From NCBI GenBank assembly GCA_051011415.1, contig JBPCTY010000060.1, positions 1 through 64,000 of the forward strand: a stretch of DNA of 64,000 bases, read 5' to 3'. Made by a program: the position numbers and the translations under genes. The notes beneath the pieces are model-generated. The model searched no databases. It worked only from the letters and a program-made list of their open reading frames with translations, and was not told where the DNA came from. Positions 33,975 to 42,921 of this stretch are shown in pieces. Numbering within the stretch: the first letter of the stretch is position 1; each line of letters begins with the position of its first letter. The stretch comes from SZUA-442 sp051011415 (GTDB taxonomy: Bacteria; Actinomycetota; Acidimicrobiia; Spongiisociales; UBA5794).

Positions 33975-35204
33975 TCAGTCGAGGTGGGGCGCAACGTTGT
34001 ACGCCGCAACGACAGGTGCATGGTCGGTGAGCACGATCCTGCTCATCGACGTGTTCCGGGGAACAGGCAGCTTGTTCCTCTCTGGGAACTCGAGCCCAAG
34101 GACGGACGTGACATACGCCCTGATCACGGCTCCATGCGAGATGGCGCCTATCTCGTCACCGTTGCCATTCGAACCGATGTCGGCAACAGCAGCCCGCATA
34201 CGAATGCCGGCTTCGGTGAACGACTCGCCCGTTGTCCCCCGGGGCACATCGACACCCTCGACGTACACCTTGTGGAACAAGCCTGGATCCCTCAGCTTCG
34301 CCTCATCGATTGTGAGGTCTTCCCATTCCCCGAACGACATCTCCACGAGTCCTTCATGGGCCACCGGATCCGGATTGCCGTTCCCACCGGTGAGAATCCG
34401 TGCTGTCTCCGTCGTTCTCCCAAGCGGCGACGTGAACACCGTGTCGAATGCCGGCATCTGTCCGGCTGCAGCCTCGGCTTGGGATCGACCGAGCTCTGTG
34501 AGATCGCTGTCGGACCGGCCCTGCCAGCGACCAAGCACGTTGCCTTCCGTTTGGCCATGCCGAACGAGAGTGACCCGAGGGCCCTCCGGCCCATAGTGGT
34601 CTGGCGCATCATCGAGATGCGACGCATCGTTGAAGGTCGAAAGCTGGAAGCCACCGGCATCATCGATTCGAAGCTTCGTGAGCGACGTGTTGAAGGGTGC
34701 AACGGCTGGCGCCATCGGACCATCTCGGTCAAGCACTCGATTGAGCGCACTCCAGATCACGCCACCGTGCGTGACAACGATTGTCGTATCGCCGTCATCC
34801 ATCGCATCGACTGTCGAATCCAATGTTTCGGCAATGCGACGGTTGAAGTCCGACAGCCGATCTCCTCCGCCGAGCAGAATGTCCTCTCCCTTGAACAGCC
34901 CTTCGAGTTGTCCGGGAAACTTCGCTTCGATCTCCTCATGGGTGAGGCCGTCCCATCCGCCGACATTGAACTCGCGCCACGACGTGTTTAGCTCTGGCTC
35001 CCCGACCGCAGCAGCGGTTCGAGCGGCGCGGTCGAGATCGCTCGAGATCAGCCTGGTGTGCCGAGAACCAGCAAAGCGCTTCCCGAGCCTGGCGACCTGG
35101 TCGATACCGACATCGGAGAGACCCGAGTCGAGGGTGCCTTGCCAACGACGTTCAGCATTGGCGTTGGATTCGCCATGGCGTATCAGTATGAGGGTGCGAG
35201 ACAT
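33975..35204 (-). CDS. Two-domain histidine phosphatase (tandem PGM-like)
   Basis: A 409-residue protein made of two complete phosphoglycerate-mutase-like domains. Domain 1 (~1-190): LIRHGESNANAERRWQG, acid residue in REFNVGGWDGL, second His in VVTHGGVIW. Domain 2 (~205-409): LVRHGQTEGNVLGRWQG, EMSFGEWEDL, AISHGAVIR. Both keep the RHG histidine, the acid and the late histidine, so both should be active. Single-domain forms are ~200 residues. Substrates could be sugar or lipid-linked phosphates, given the glycosyltransferase that follows directly. CGGAG precedes the ATG. Confidence 0.9.
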   Translation of the reverse strand: MSRTLILIRHGESNANAERRWQGTLDSGLSDVGIDQVARLGKRFAGSRHTRLISSDLDRAARTAAAVGEPELNTSWREFNVGGWDGLTHEEIEAKFPGQLEGLFKGEDILLGGGDRLSDFNRRIAETLDSTVDAMDDGDTTIVVTHGGVIWSALNRVLDRDGPMAPAVAPFNTSLTKLRIDDAGGFQLSTFNDASHLDDAPDHYGPEGPRVTLVRHGQTEGNVLGRWQGRSDSDLTELGRSQAEAAAGQMPAFDTVFTSPLGRTTETARILTGGNGNPDPVAHEGLVEMSFGEWEDLTIDEAKLRDPGLFHKVYVEGVDVPRGTTGESFTEAGIRMRAAVADIGSNGNGDEIGAISHGAVIRAYVTSVLGLEFPERNKLPVPRNTSMSRIVLTDHAPVVAAYNVAPHLD

Positions 35205-35238
35205 CGACTCTCCGAAGCGGTGTCCGTAGGCTAGGAGA

Positions 35239-35526
35239 ATGATCCTCCTTCAGATCGTCGCCCAGGAAACGAACCTGCCAACCGGTGGAACTGGCCAAAT
35301 CATCTTCTGGCTCATCGGGGCCGGGACAATCGCCGGTTTGTACTTCCTCATCGCACGAACGAGGAAGAAGTCGTACAACGAGTATTGGGACCGCCGCCGC
35401 ACTGCAGAGCAGCAGAAACGCAACGATCCTGACATGGCGCACGAGTCAGCAGACGATGAACCCGACGAAGATCAGTCGACTGACTCAAGTTCTCTCGATG
35501 GCGACATCGGCGATCCCGACATTTGA
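35239..35526 (+). CDS. Small membrane protein
   Basis: A 95-residue protein not recognised. A hydrophobic helix (~20-40, GQIIFWLIGAGTIAGLYFLIA) is followed by a basic stretch (RTRKKSYNEYWDRRR) and a highly acidic Asp/Ser tail. It starts only 34 bases from the divergent phosphatase gene. AGGAGA ends at the ATG and a -10-like TAGGCT lies 6 bases before it, so translation may be near-leaderless. No function is proposed. Confidence 0.65.
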   Translation: MILLQIVAQETNLPTGGTGQIIFWLIGAGTIAGLYFLIARTRKKSYNEYWDRRRTAEQQKRNDPDMAHESADDEPDEDQSTDSSSLDGDIGDPDI

Positions 35527-35551
35527 GGTCAGGTCATCGTCCGGCAGTTGG

Positions 35552-37003
35552 TCACTTCCGCCAGACTTCGCGGTTCATGAGGATCAGGATCGGAAGAATC
35601 TCAAGGCGACCGACGATCATGAGGAAGCCAAGCAGCAATTTGCCTGCCCATGGCACTCCGAGATAGTTCCCAGTCGGACCGACCTCACCGAGACCGGGAC
35701 CAACGTTGCCGAGCGAAGATGCAACTGCTGACACCGTCGTCACCATGTCGAGATCCTGTCCGCTGAAGAACCCGATCAGCCCGAGCAGGAAGGTCCCCGT
35801 CATGAAGGCAAACATGTACAACAGGAAGAACGTCTGCACTGTCTCGACGACAAGATCCGGGACCGGCGTCTTCCCAATCCGGGTCACGAACACGCCCCTT
35901 GGATGGATAAGGCGCCGTACGTCCATCCGCGACGCTTCGTAGAGAATGTGCAAGCGGTCGGTCTTGATGGCGCCGGACGTGGAACCGGCCATTGCACCAA
36001 CGAACATGAGCCCAACGATCATGATCTCAAGCGCTGGTATCCAGACCGCATAGTCGACCGTGCCGAATCCTGTGGTTGTGATGATCGTGAGAGAGGTGAA
36101 CAGTGCGTCTCTGATGGCATTCGCAACGCCTCCGCCCCATGTCCCCCACAGCATCAACAGGGCTGCCACAACAACGATCCCTGCATAGACACGCAGTTCG
36201 GCAGACTTGAAGTAGACGAGCCTGTCCCTGCGGACGAACTTGTAATGGAGTGCGAATGATGTTCCGGCAAGTGCCATGAACACGATCACCACCCACTGCG
36301 AGTACGACGAGTAGGCACCGAGAGACCCAGCGTTTGTCGAGAAGCCACCGGTCGACATTGTTGTCAGCGAGTGGTTCACGGCCTCGAAGAACGACATGTC
36401 GCCGAACGCCAAGAAGATGACCTCTATCCCTGTGAGGATGAGATATGCATACCACAGCCGCTTTGCGGTCTCCCTGAACCGAGGGGTCAGCCGATCTGGC
36501 ATCGGCCCGGGAGACTCGGCACGAGCGAGCTGCACCGCACCCATTCCCAACAACGGCAGAATCGCGACGGACAGCACGATGATTCCCATGCCACCAATCC
36601 ACTGCGTCAGCGACCTCCAGAACACAACACCTTGACTGAGTTGTCCTGGATCTGGTACCACTGAAGCGCCGGTCGTAGTAATCCCTGCCGTCGCTTCGAA
36701 GATTGCGTCGACGACGTTGGTTATCGAACCGGTGAAGAGATAGGGCAATGCACTGAACAGCGAGATACCGATCCATGCCAGACCGACAGTTGCGAAACCT
36801 TCCCTCGTGCTCAGCTCCCCGGGTCGGTCGTAGATCCTCCAGAGGAGAAAGCCGATGATCGACGTCGTGGCGGCCGCAAGGAGCAGACCGGGTAGATCTG
36901 ACCACTCCTGGTAGATGAGGCTGACGAGAACCGGGGCGAACATCGACAGCCCGATGGCCCCAATAACGGCTCCGACAACGTGGAGGAGGTGTCTCCAGGA
37001 CAT
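35552..37003 (-). CDS. trkH: Trk-type potassium uptake protein, channel subunit
   Basis: A 483-residue membrane protein of the TrkH/KtrB superfamily: four pore-loop (M-P-M) repeats with selectivity-filter glycines, such as GITTTGASVV near 95, TMSTGGFSTN near 215, ITTTGFGT near 315 and ASSLGNVGPG near 430. It conducts K+ and is gated by the TrkA ring. The gene starts 4 bases after the trkA stop, giving a trkA-trkH operon. H+- or Na+-coupled transport is the family expectation. Confidence 0.95.
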   Translation of the reverse strand: MSWRHLLHVVGAVIGAIGLSMFAPVLVSLIYQEWSDLPGLLLAAATTSIIGFLLWRIYDRPGELSTREGFATVGLAWIGISLFSALPYLFTGSITNVVDAIFEATAGITTTGASVVPDPGQLSQGVVFWRSLTQWIGGMGIIVLSVAILPLLGMGAVQLARAESPGPMPDRLTPRFRETAKRLWYAYLILTGIEVIFLAFGDMSFFEAVNHSLTTMSTGGFSTNAGSLGAYSSYSQWVVIVFMALAGTSFALHYKFVRRDRLVYFKSAELRVYAGIVVVAALLMLWGTWGGGVANAIRDALFTSLTIITTTGFGTVDYAVWIPALEIMIVGLMFVGAMAGSTSGAIKTDRLHILYEASRMDVRRLIHPRGVFVTRIGKTPVPDLVVETVQTFFLLYMFAFMTGTFLLGLIGFFSGQDLDMVTTVSAVASSLGNVGPGLGEVGPTGNYLGVPWAGKLLLGFLMIVGRLEILPILILMNREVWRK

Positions 37004-37007
37004 CGCG

Positions 37008-38336
37008 TCAGCCGGAGAGCTTCTCTGCGGTGGCGATGGCTTCGGGAAGCGCGATCACGATGAGATGATCGCCAGCCTCGATGGTGGTGTTCCCACGTGG
37101 GACAAACGAGTCCGACCCTCGTTGCACCCCTCCAATGATGAGCGAGTGAGGCAATCTCAAGTCGGCGAGCGTCTTCCCGATCGCCGGGCTCTTCTTCCCG
37201 ACCTCAAGCTCAATCGCCTCAGCATCGGAGTCGGAGAAGGTGACGACAGAGTGGATGGTTCCGCGGCGCACGAACCGCAATATCTCGTTTGCTGCCGACA
37301 ACCGAGCACTGACGGTTGCATCGATACCGATGCCTGACAGCAGCCCGACCAGATCGGTGTTGGTGAATCTGGCGATGACCTCGCGTGCACCGAGCGACTT
37401 GGCCGCCAGGGCGCTCAATACGTTCTCACTGTCCCACCCCGTGAGCGACATCACCGTGTCTGCTGAGTCAACTCCTTCGGACTTCAGGACCTTCACATCG
37501 GACGGCTCCCCACACACGGTGATCACCGACGGAAGGGTCTCCGCGATATAGCGGCATCTGTCCATATCGCTATCGATCAGCGTCGTGTGGATGCCTCGTT
37601 CGGAAAGCAGTCGGGCGGTGAGCTTTGCAAGCCTTGTACCTCCAAGCACGATGACCTTCTCTGCTGGTTCGCTCGAGAGCCCAAGCCACTGGTAGGCGTC
37701 CTCCGTGCTGTCTCGCTTGGCCATCATGAGGACATGGTCGCCCGGTTCGAGTGCGGTTGAACCTCTTGCGATGATGGTCTCGCCGTGGCGGATGACGGCA
37801 ACAACAAGCCAATCCCAGCCAACAACTGTTTGCCGTAGGTCCATCAGTGTCTTTCCGACGAACGGGGCATTCTGCTCGACATGAGCACCGAGAAGCACGA
37901 GCTCGCCGTCTGCGAATTCGATCTTTTCCGAAATGTCGCCGCTCGAAGCGAGCTGGTACAGCTCTCTCGCTGCTGCCTCGCCCGGATCGATCACAAGATC
38001 GACACCAAGCGCCTCGACTTCTGCCTTGAGCTGGTCGTCTTCTACGCGTGCAACCTTCCGAGGGATCTTGAGCTTGTTGCCAGCAGAGCACGCAAGCACA
38101 TTCACCGCATCTGATGAGCTGACCGCAATGAGAAGATCGGAGCCAGCAAGGCCCGCCTTCTTCAGTGTTTCAGCCGATGCACCGTTGCCATTGATGACGA
38201 GGCAGTCGATCTCTGTTTGGGCAACCGCGGCGCGCACCGGATCGGACTCGATGACCACCACGTCCTGACCTTCGTACGACAGCTTCTCCGCAAGATACGA
38301 GCCCACTGCACCTGCGCCGATGATGACGATTCGCAT
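37008..38336 (-). CDS. trkA: Trk system potassium transporter regulator TrkA
   Basis: A 442-residue cytoplasmic regulatory subunit with two RCK (RCK_N plus RCK_C) halves. NAD-binding motifs: IIGAGAVGSYLAEKLS at the N-terminus and VIVLGGTRLAKLTARLLS at ~227. Each half ends in an RCK_C domain (FADGELVLLGAHV; ELEVGKKSPAIG). It probably gates TrkH in response to nucleotides. TAACCT lies 9 bases before the ATG with no ribosome binding site, suggesting a leaderless or very short-leader mRNA. Confidence 0.95.
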   Translation of the reverse strand: MRIVIIGAGAVGSYLAEKLSYEGQDVVVIESDPVRAAVAQTEIDCLVINGNGASAETLKKAGLAGSDLLIAVSSSDAVNVLACSAGNKLKIPRKVARVEDDQLKAEVEALGVDLVIDPGEAAARELYQLASSGDISEKIEFADGELVLLGAHVEQNAPFVGKTLMDLRQTVVGWDWLVVAVIRHGETIIARGSTALEPGDHVLMMAKRDSTEDAYQWLGLSSEPAEKVIVLGGTRLAKLTARLLSERGIHTTLIDSDMDRCRYIAETLPSVITVCGEPSDVKVLKSEGVDSADTVMSLTGWDSENVLSALAAKSLGAREVIARFTNTDLVGLLSGIGIDATVSARLSAANEILRFVRRGTIHSVVTFSDSDAEAIELEVGKKSPAIGKTLADLRLPHSLIIGGVQRGSDSFVPRGNTTIEAGDHLIVIALPEAIATAEKLSG

Positions 38337-38396
38337 ATGAACGCGAGGTTAGACCGGCCCGCAGCAAGAAAGCCGTCAGTCGCCCACAACGCAACA

Positions 38397-38422
38397 CAGC
38401 CGCCGGCTCTCGCCGACGGCTG
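38397..38422 (-). terminator. Terminator hairpin after the membrane pyrophosphatase gene
   Basis: An 11-bp stem (CAGCCGCCGGC type; one C-A mismatch on the plus strand, G-U on the transcript) with a 4-base loop, 30 bases past the hppA stop. No T-run follows. Confidence 0.7.
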
Positions 38423-38451
38423 CGTGTGGTATTCCTTCGAGGTTGCTGTGC

Positions 38452-40524
38452 CTAGAGCAGGCCACCAAAGCTTGCGAACGCCGACGCAAAGATCAGCGAC
38501 ACAATCGTCATGACCTTGATCACGATGTTCATCGCCGGACCAGACGTGTCCTTGAATGGGTCACCGATGGTGTCACCCACGACAGCGGCTTTGTGTGCAT
38601 CCGAGCCCTTGCCACCGAAGGCACCGGACTCAATGAACTTCTTGGCGTTGTCCCATGCTCCACCTGCATTTGCCATGTAGATGGCGAGGAGGAAGCCGGA
38701 GACCAGCGCACCAGCAAGCAGCCCGCCAAGCATGTCGACGGAGATGAATCCGACGATAAGCGGTAGGGCGACAGCCATCGCACCCGGAATGATCATCTCC
38801 CGCAGCGACGCCTTGGTCGAGATATCGACACACTTTGCATATTCCGGTACCACGCCCGGTTTACCCTCACGCAACCCTGGGATTTCTCTGAACTGGCGCC
38901 TGACTTCTTCGATCATCTGGAACGCTGCTCGCCCAACCGCCTGAATGGTCATGGCAGCGAACAGGTAGGGGAACATGCCTCCGAGGAACAGACCAACCGA
39001 CACCTTGATGTCGAGAATGCCGAATCCGCTCACGCCTACCGCTTGCGCAAAGGTGAAGAACAAGGCCAGCGCAGTCACTGCAGCGGATGCAATTGCAAAG
39101 CCCTTTGCCACAGCGGCTGTGGTGTTGCCGAGTGCATCGAGCTGGTCTGTTGCTTCTCTCACCTCTGGGGGAAGCTCCGCCATCTCTGCGATGCCACCGG
39201 CGTTGTCAGCAATCGGACCATACGCGTCGACAGATACGGTGATACCTAGTGTTGCGAGAACACCGATTGCCGCAATCGCAACACCGTAGATACCGCCGTC
39301 GTCCACGGCCAGGTCACCAGCCCAGTACGCAGCGCCCATGCCGAGTGCAACGACGATGACCGAATAGGCAGCCGAACGCTTGCCCTCTGCGATACCAGCG
39401 AGGGTCACCGTCGCAGGACCGGTTTCCGCCTGACGCGCGATCTCCTTGACGGTCTTGTAGTGATCAGAGGTGTACCACTCGGAAATCTTGCCAACGATGA
39501 GGCCGATCGAAAGACCAACGATCACCGCAATGAAGAATCCCCACGAGTTCTTCACGCCGGCAACGTCGTTGAACATCACCGGCGTCAGAATCGCCACGCC
39601 GACAACGGTCAACCCGGCTGCCGCCCACGTACCAGTGTGGAGCGCTGCCGCGAGGTTGTCGCCCCGTGGCCGAACGAGGAACGAGCCAATGATCGATGCG
39701 AGCATGCCGATCGAGGCGATCATGAGCGGGTAGAAGATGGTCTGTGGAAGGAAGTCGTTGCCGCTGAACACAATCGCTGCAAAAGCGATCGGTGCGATCA
39801 GCGAACCGACGTAGGACTCGAAGAGGTCTGCACCCATTCCTGCGACGTCACCGACGTTGTCACCAACGTTGTCAGCGATCGTGGCCGGGTTGCGGGGATC
39901 GTCTTCTGGGATACCCGCCTCGACCTTGCCGACCAGATCAGCGCCGACGTCCGCGGCCTTGGTGTAGATACCACCACCGACACGTGCGAAGAGGGCGATC
40001 GACGATCCACCGAGACCGATCGCGGTGACAATCTGAACCCAGTTGTCATCTTCGAGCACCTCGCCAAAGAAGTACACACCGAGCGCAAAACCGAGAAGAC
40101 CGAGGCCTGCAACGGTGAAGCCCATGACTGCACCGCCGCGGAACGCAACGGGAAGCGCCTTTGCCGTTCCACCCTGACGTGCGGCTTCCGCCGTTCGTGC
40201 GTTTGCGGCTGTCGCAATCCGCATGCCGATAAAGCCGGCGGACGCGGACAGAATCGCACCGAATACGTATGCAACTGCGCCCCACGGTCGACCCCAATCG
40301 AGGAAGACAAGGATGAGCACTGCCATGATCGCGACGAATCCGGCGATCGCCAGATACTCGCGACGCATGAAGGCCATTGACCCTTCGCGGATGGCGGACA
40401 TGAGTTCGACCATCCGGTCGTTTCCGGGCGATGCTGCAACAACCTGTCTGCCGTAGAAGGCAGCGAGGATGAGCGCAGCGATACCCATGACAATGGCTAC
40501 GTAGAGCCACACATCGGCGTTCAC
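38452..40524 (-). CDS. hppA: Membrane-bound proton/sodium-pumping pyrophosphatase
   Basis: A 690-residue integral pump (about 16 TM segments) coupling pyrophosphate hydrolysis to cation export. The catalytic block is DVGADLVGKVEAGIPEDDPR followed by NPATIADNVGDNVGD (~190-225). The signature GNTTAAVAKGFAIASA (~465) has Ala where K+-independent pumps have Lys, so it should be K+-dependent; H+ versus Na+ specificity is undecided. Start taken at GTG 40524, because AGGAG lies 8 bases before it; the GTG at 40533 touches that site. A consensus -10, TATAAT, lies upstream at 40574-40569. Neighbouring trkA/trkH import K+. Confidence 0.95.
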   Translation of the reverse strand: MNADVWLYVAIVMGIAALILAAFYGRQVVAASPGNDRMVELMSAIREGSMAFMRREYLAIAGFVAIMAVLILVFLDWGRPWGAVAYVFGAILSASAGFIGMRIATAANARTAEAARQGGTAKALPVAFRGGAVMGFTVAGLGLLGFALGVYFFGEVLEDDNWVQIVTAIGLGGSSIALFARVGGGIYTKAADVGADLVGKVEAGIPEDDPRNPATIADNVGDNVGDVAGMGADLFESYVGSLIAPIAFAAIVFSGNDFLPQTIFYPLMIASIGMLASIIGSFLVRPRGDNLAAALHTGTWAAAGLTVVGVAILTPVMFNDVAGVKNSWGFFIAVIVGLSIGLIVGKISEWYTSDHYKTVKEIARQAETGPATVTLAGIAEGKRSAAYSVIVVALGMGAAYWAGDLAVDDGGIYGVAIAAIGVLATLGITVSVDAYGPIADNAGGIAEMAELPPEVREATDQLDALGNTTAAVAKGFAIASAAVTALALFFTFAQAVGVSGFGILDIKVSVGLFLGGMFPYLFAAMTIQAVGRAAFQMIEEVRRQFREIPGLREGKPGVVPEYAKCVDISTKASLREMIIPGAMAVALPLIVGFISVDMLGGLLAGALVSGFLLAIYMANAGGAWDNAKKFIESGAFGGKGSDAHKAAVVGDTIGDPFKDTSGPAMNIVIKVMTIVSLIFASAFASFGGLL

Positions 40525-40639
40525 TAAGACCACTCCTGGTGTTCGGGGGGAGGTTTGAAACCGGCGGCATTATAGGGAATGTGCGTGATCCGGCGCCTCT
40601 CGGATCCGACGCGACGGGTCACTGCGTAGAGTGCCGTCC

Positions 40640-41641
40640 ATGCCATGGACACAAAGCCTTCCAAACGGATACGTCGGCTCGGTCGGCGCACCGACCGACC
40701 TCAGCGAGCTTCAAGCCCTCGTCGCGACCGTCGACACGATGCTCGAGGGAACCAGCACAATGACAGTGGACACGCTGGAAACCTCCTTCGGAGAGCCCGA
40801 CTTCGATCGCACGCGACATGTCGCGTTGGTCCACAGCAACGATGGAAAGCTCGTCGGCGCAGCTTGGTTCAACCTCATCCAACCATTTGTCGCATCGTTC
40901 GCCCCCGGATATGTGCACCCTGACTATGAGGGCCTTGGGATCGGTGGCTCACTCACCGAATGGCTAATCGCCGCAGCGCACGCAAACGAGAGCAAGGCAC
41001 CAGACGACACACGCGTGACGCTGGCTGTTGGGATCCATGACTCGAACGAGCGGGCCAAGCGGCTCTTCAGCGCACGAGGGTTTGAGGTCGAGCGCTACTT
41101 CCTCGAGATGGAGATCGCACTCGGTCAGCCCATCTCCATCCCGCCGCTTGCGGAAGGTCTCACCCTTCGAACGATGTCGCCAGATGAAGATGTCGACGCT
41201 CTCTCCGCAGCAGTGACCGGGTCCTTCAAGGACCACTACGGGTTCACCGAGCGGCCGCCAGAGGTGAGTAACGCCAGGTGGCGTCAGTGGCGAACAAGCG
41301 AGGTCTGGGATGACGATCTGGTGTGGCTGGCTATGGCAGACGACCGAATCGTTGGAGTCAATGTATGCCTTCGCACCCACGGTGCCCGTGAGGACCAGGG
41401 CTACGTTGCATCGCTTGGCGTTTTGCCCGATTGGCGGGGCAAAGGACTGGCCAGGCACTTGTTGACGACGAGTTTCGCCGAGTATCAATCAAGGGGAATG
41501 GACTCTGTGGCGCTTCATGTCGACGCCGACAGCCTCACCGGGGCGACCCGTCTCTATGAGGGAGTTGGAATGCATGAGACTCAGCGCACGGTCGACTTTC
41601 AGCTCGAGATCCGGGCAGGTCGCGACATCACCGTTCGATGA
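40640..41641 (+). CDS. Tandem GNAT acetyltransferase (MshD-like)
   Basis: A 333-residue protein with two GNAT domains. The second (~170-333) has SLGVLPDWRGKGLARHLLTT (acetyl-CoA pyrophosphate loop RGKGLA) and LHVDADSLTGATRLYEGVGM. The first (~20-165) has VHPDYEGLGIGGSLTEWLI. This is the architecture of mycothiol synthase MshD, and a SigR/RsrA pair suggests mycothiol is used, but ligand residues were not checked. The start is ATG 40640, with TAGAGT 7 bases before it and no ribosome binding site (likely leaderless); a GTG at 40631 is an alternative. It overlaps the aminotransferase gene by 4 nt. Confidence 0.75.
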   Translation: MPWTQSLPNGYVGSVGAPTDLSELQALVATVDTMLEGTSTMTVDTLETSFGEPDFDRTRHVALVHSNDGKLVGAAWFNLIQPFVASFAPGYVHPDYEGLGIGGSLTEWLIAAAHANESKAPDDTRVTLAVGIHDSNERAKRLFSARGFEVERYFLEMEIALGQPISIPPLAEGLTLRTMSPDEDVDALSAAVTGSFKDHYGFTERPPEVSNARWRQWRTSEVWDDDLVWLAMADDRIVGVNVCLRTHGAREDQGYVASLGVLPDWRGKGLARHLLTTSFAEYQSRGMDSVALHVDADSLTGATRLYEGVGMHETQRTVDFQLEIRAGRDITVR

Positions 41642-42879
41642 CCGACAGGAGTCAACTGAGCAGCTTCGGCGAGGCCCTCGCAGCAGACAGCTCGCTGCCG
41701 TTCTATCTCCTCGCACATCTCGAGAAGGCATCTGAAGCAACAGATAGTTCGGCAGGGAATCAGCCGTATACATGTCTGTCTGTCTCCGAGAACAAGCTGA
41801 TGTGGGATCTCCTTTCCGAGAAGGTGAACACCAACCGCGATGTCCCCATGTCTGCGATGGGATACGGACCAAAGCCTGGTTCGCCGGAGTTTCGCACCGC
41901 GATATCTGACTTCGGATCCGAATTCGTGTGGGGAGTCAATGTTCCTGCAGACGAAATCGTGTCAATCGCGGGGGCCGGCGCTGCGGTCGAGGCAATCGCA
42001 GCAACCCTGTGTGAGCCAGGCGAGGCGATCCTGATACCGACACCAACGTATGCGGTGTATTGGGTCGACATTGAGTCGCGTTTTGGCGTGAAAGCCGTCG
42101 GCGCACCGATGGCCGTCGATGACGACTTCCTTCTATCGGTCGAGCATCTGGAGGCGGCCTATGCCGCCTCTGCCTACCCGGTCAAGGTTCTCTTGCTCAC
42201 GACACCGAGCAACCCCCTTGGACGTATCACCGAACCTGAGCGAATCAAGAAGGCTGTCGCATGGGCGCGATCCAAGAATCTCCATGTGATCATCAATGAG
42301 CTGTACGCCCTGTCGACATTCGGTCCAACTGAGTGGGCGTCGGCTGCGTTATACCTCGACCGACTTGCAGACGATGTGCACTTGATGTGGGGCTTCAGCA
42401 AGGACTTCTCGGTCAGCGGCCTGCGAGCCGGCGTCGTGCACTCCAAGAACCCCGATGTACTCGCAGCACTCGCCCACCATGCGATATTCAGCGCGGTCTC
42501 TGGCGATACGCAACACCTCCTCACGAACATGCTCACCGACCGCAGCTGGTCAGACAGGTACCTCGCTTCAATGCGATCCAGACTCTCGGATGCCAGAGCC
42601 GGGGTGGAGTCCGCGCTTTCTGCGCACGGCCTACGAGCGGTGGATGGCGACGCAGCGTTGTTTCTCGTCGCAGACCTGCGGCCTCTGCTTATCGGCAACA
42701 GCTGGGAAGGCGAACGAAATCTCTGGCAGCAGATGCTTGACCACGAGAACGTGAACATCACTCCTGGCTCTTCCTGCCGAATGCCCGAACCAGGCTTCAT
42801 GCGCATTTGCTTTGCAACTGCGCCCACACCGGTGGTTGTCGACGCCGTCGACAGAGCGCTCACTTCAGCTGCTCGCTGA
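41638..42879 (+). CDS. PLP-dependent aminotransferase-like protein (ACC-synthase-like)
   Basis: A 413-residue fold-type I PLP enzyme, class I/II. The Schiff-base lysine region is GFSKDFSVSGLRAGVV (Lys near 262), with YGPKPGSPEFRTAI near the N-terminus, TTPSNPLGR, and Arg in PGFMRICFA. The motif that normally reads DEIY or DELY, whose Asp pairs with the PLP ring nitrogen, is NELYA. The Asp is replaced by Asn, which should weaken normal transaminase chemistry. The sequence style (LPFYLLAHLEKA, GFSKDF) is that of 1-aminocyclopropane-1-carboxylate synthases. Its co-translation with a tandem GNAT gene (ATGA) suggests a linked amino-group pathway; substrate unknown. Confidence 0.75.
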   Translation: MTDRSQLSSFGEALAADSSLPFYLLAHLEKASEATDSSAGNQPYTCLSVSENKLMWDLLSEKVNTNRDVPMSAMGYGPKPGSPEFRTAISDFGSEFVWGVNVPADEIVSIAGAGAAVEAIAATLCEPGEAILIPTPTYAVYWVDIESRFGVKAVGAPMAVDDDFLLSVEHLEAAYAASAYPVKVLLLTTPSNPLGRITEPERIKKAVAWARSKNLHVIINELYALSTFGPTEWASAALYLDRLADDVHLMWGFSKDFSVSGLRAGVVHSKNPDVLAALAHHAIFSAVSGDTQHLLTNMLTDRSWSDRYLASMRSRLSDARAGVESALSAHGLRAVDGDAALFLVADLRPLLIGNSWEGERNLWQQMLDHENVNITPGSSCRMPEPGFMRICFATAPTPVVVDAVDRALTSAAR

Positions 42880-42921
42880 GGTACCGCTCGGTTAAGGGAC
42901 TCGGACCTACACTCCGCGCCG

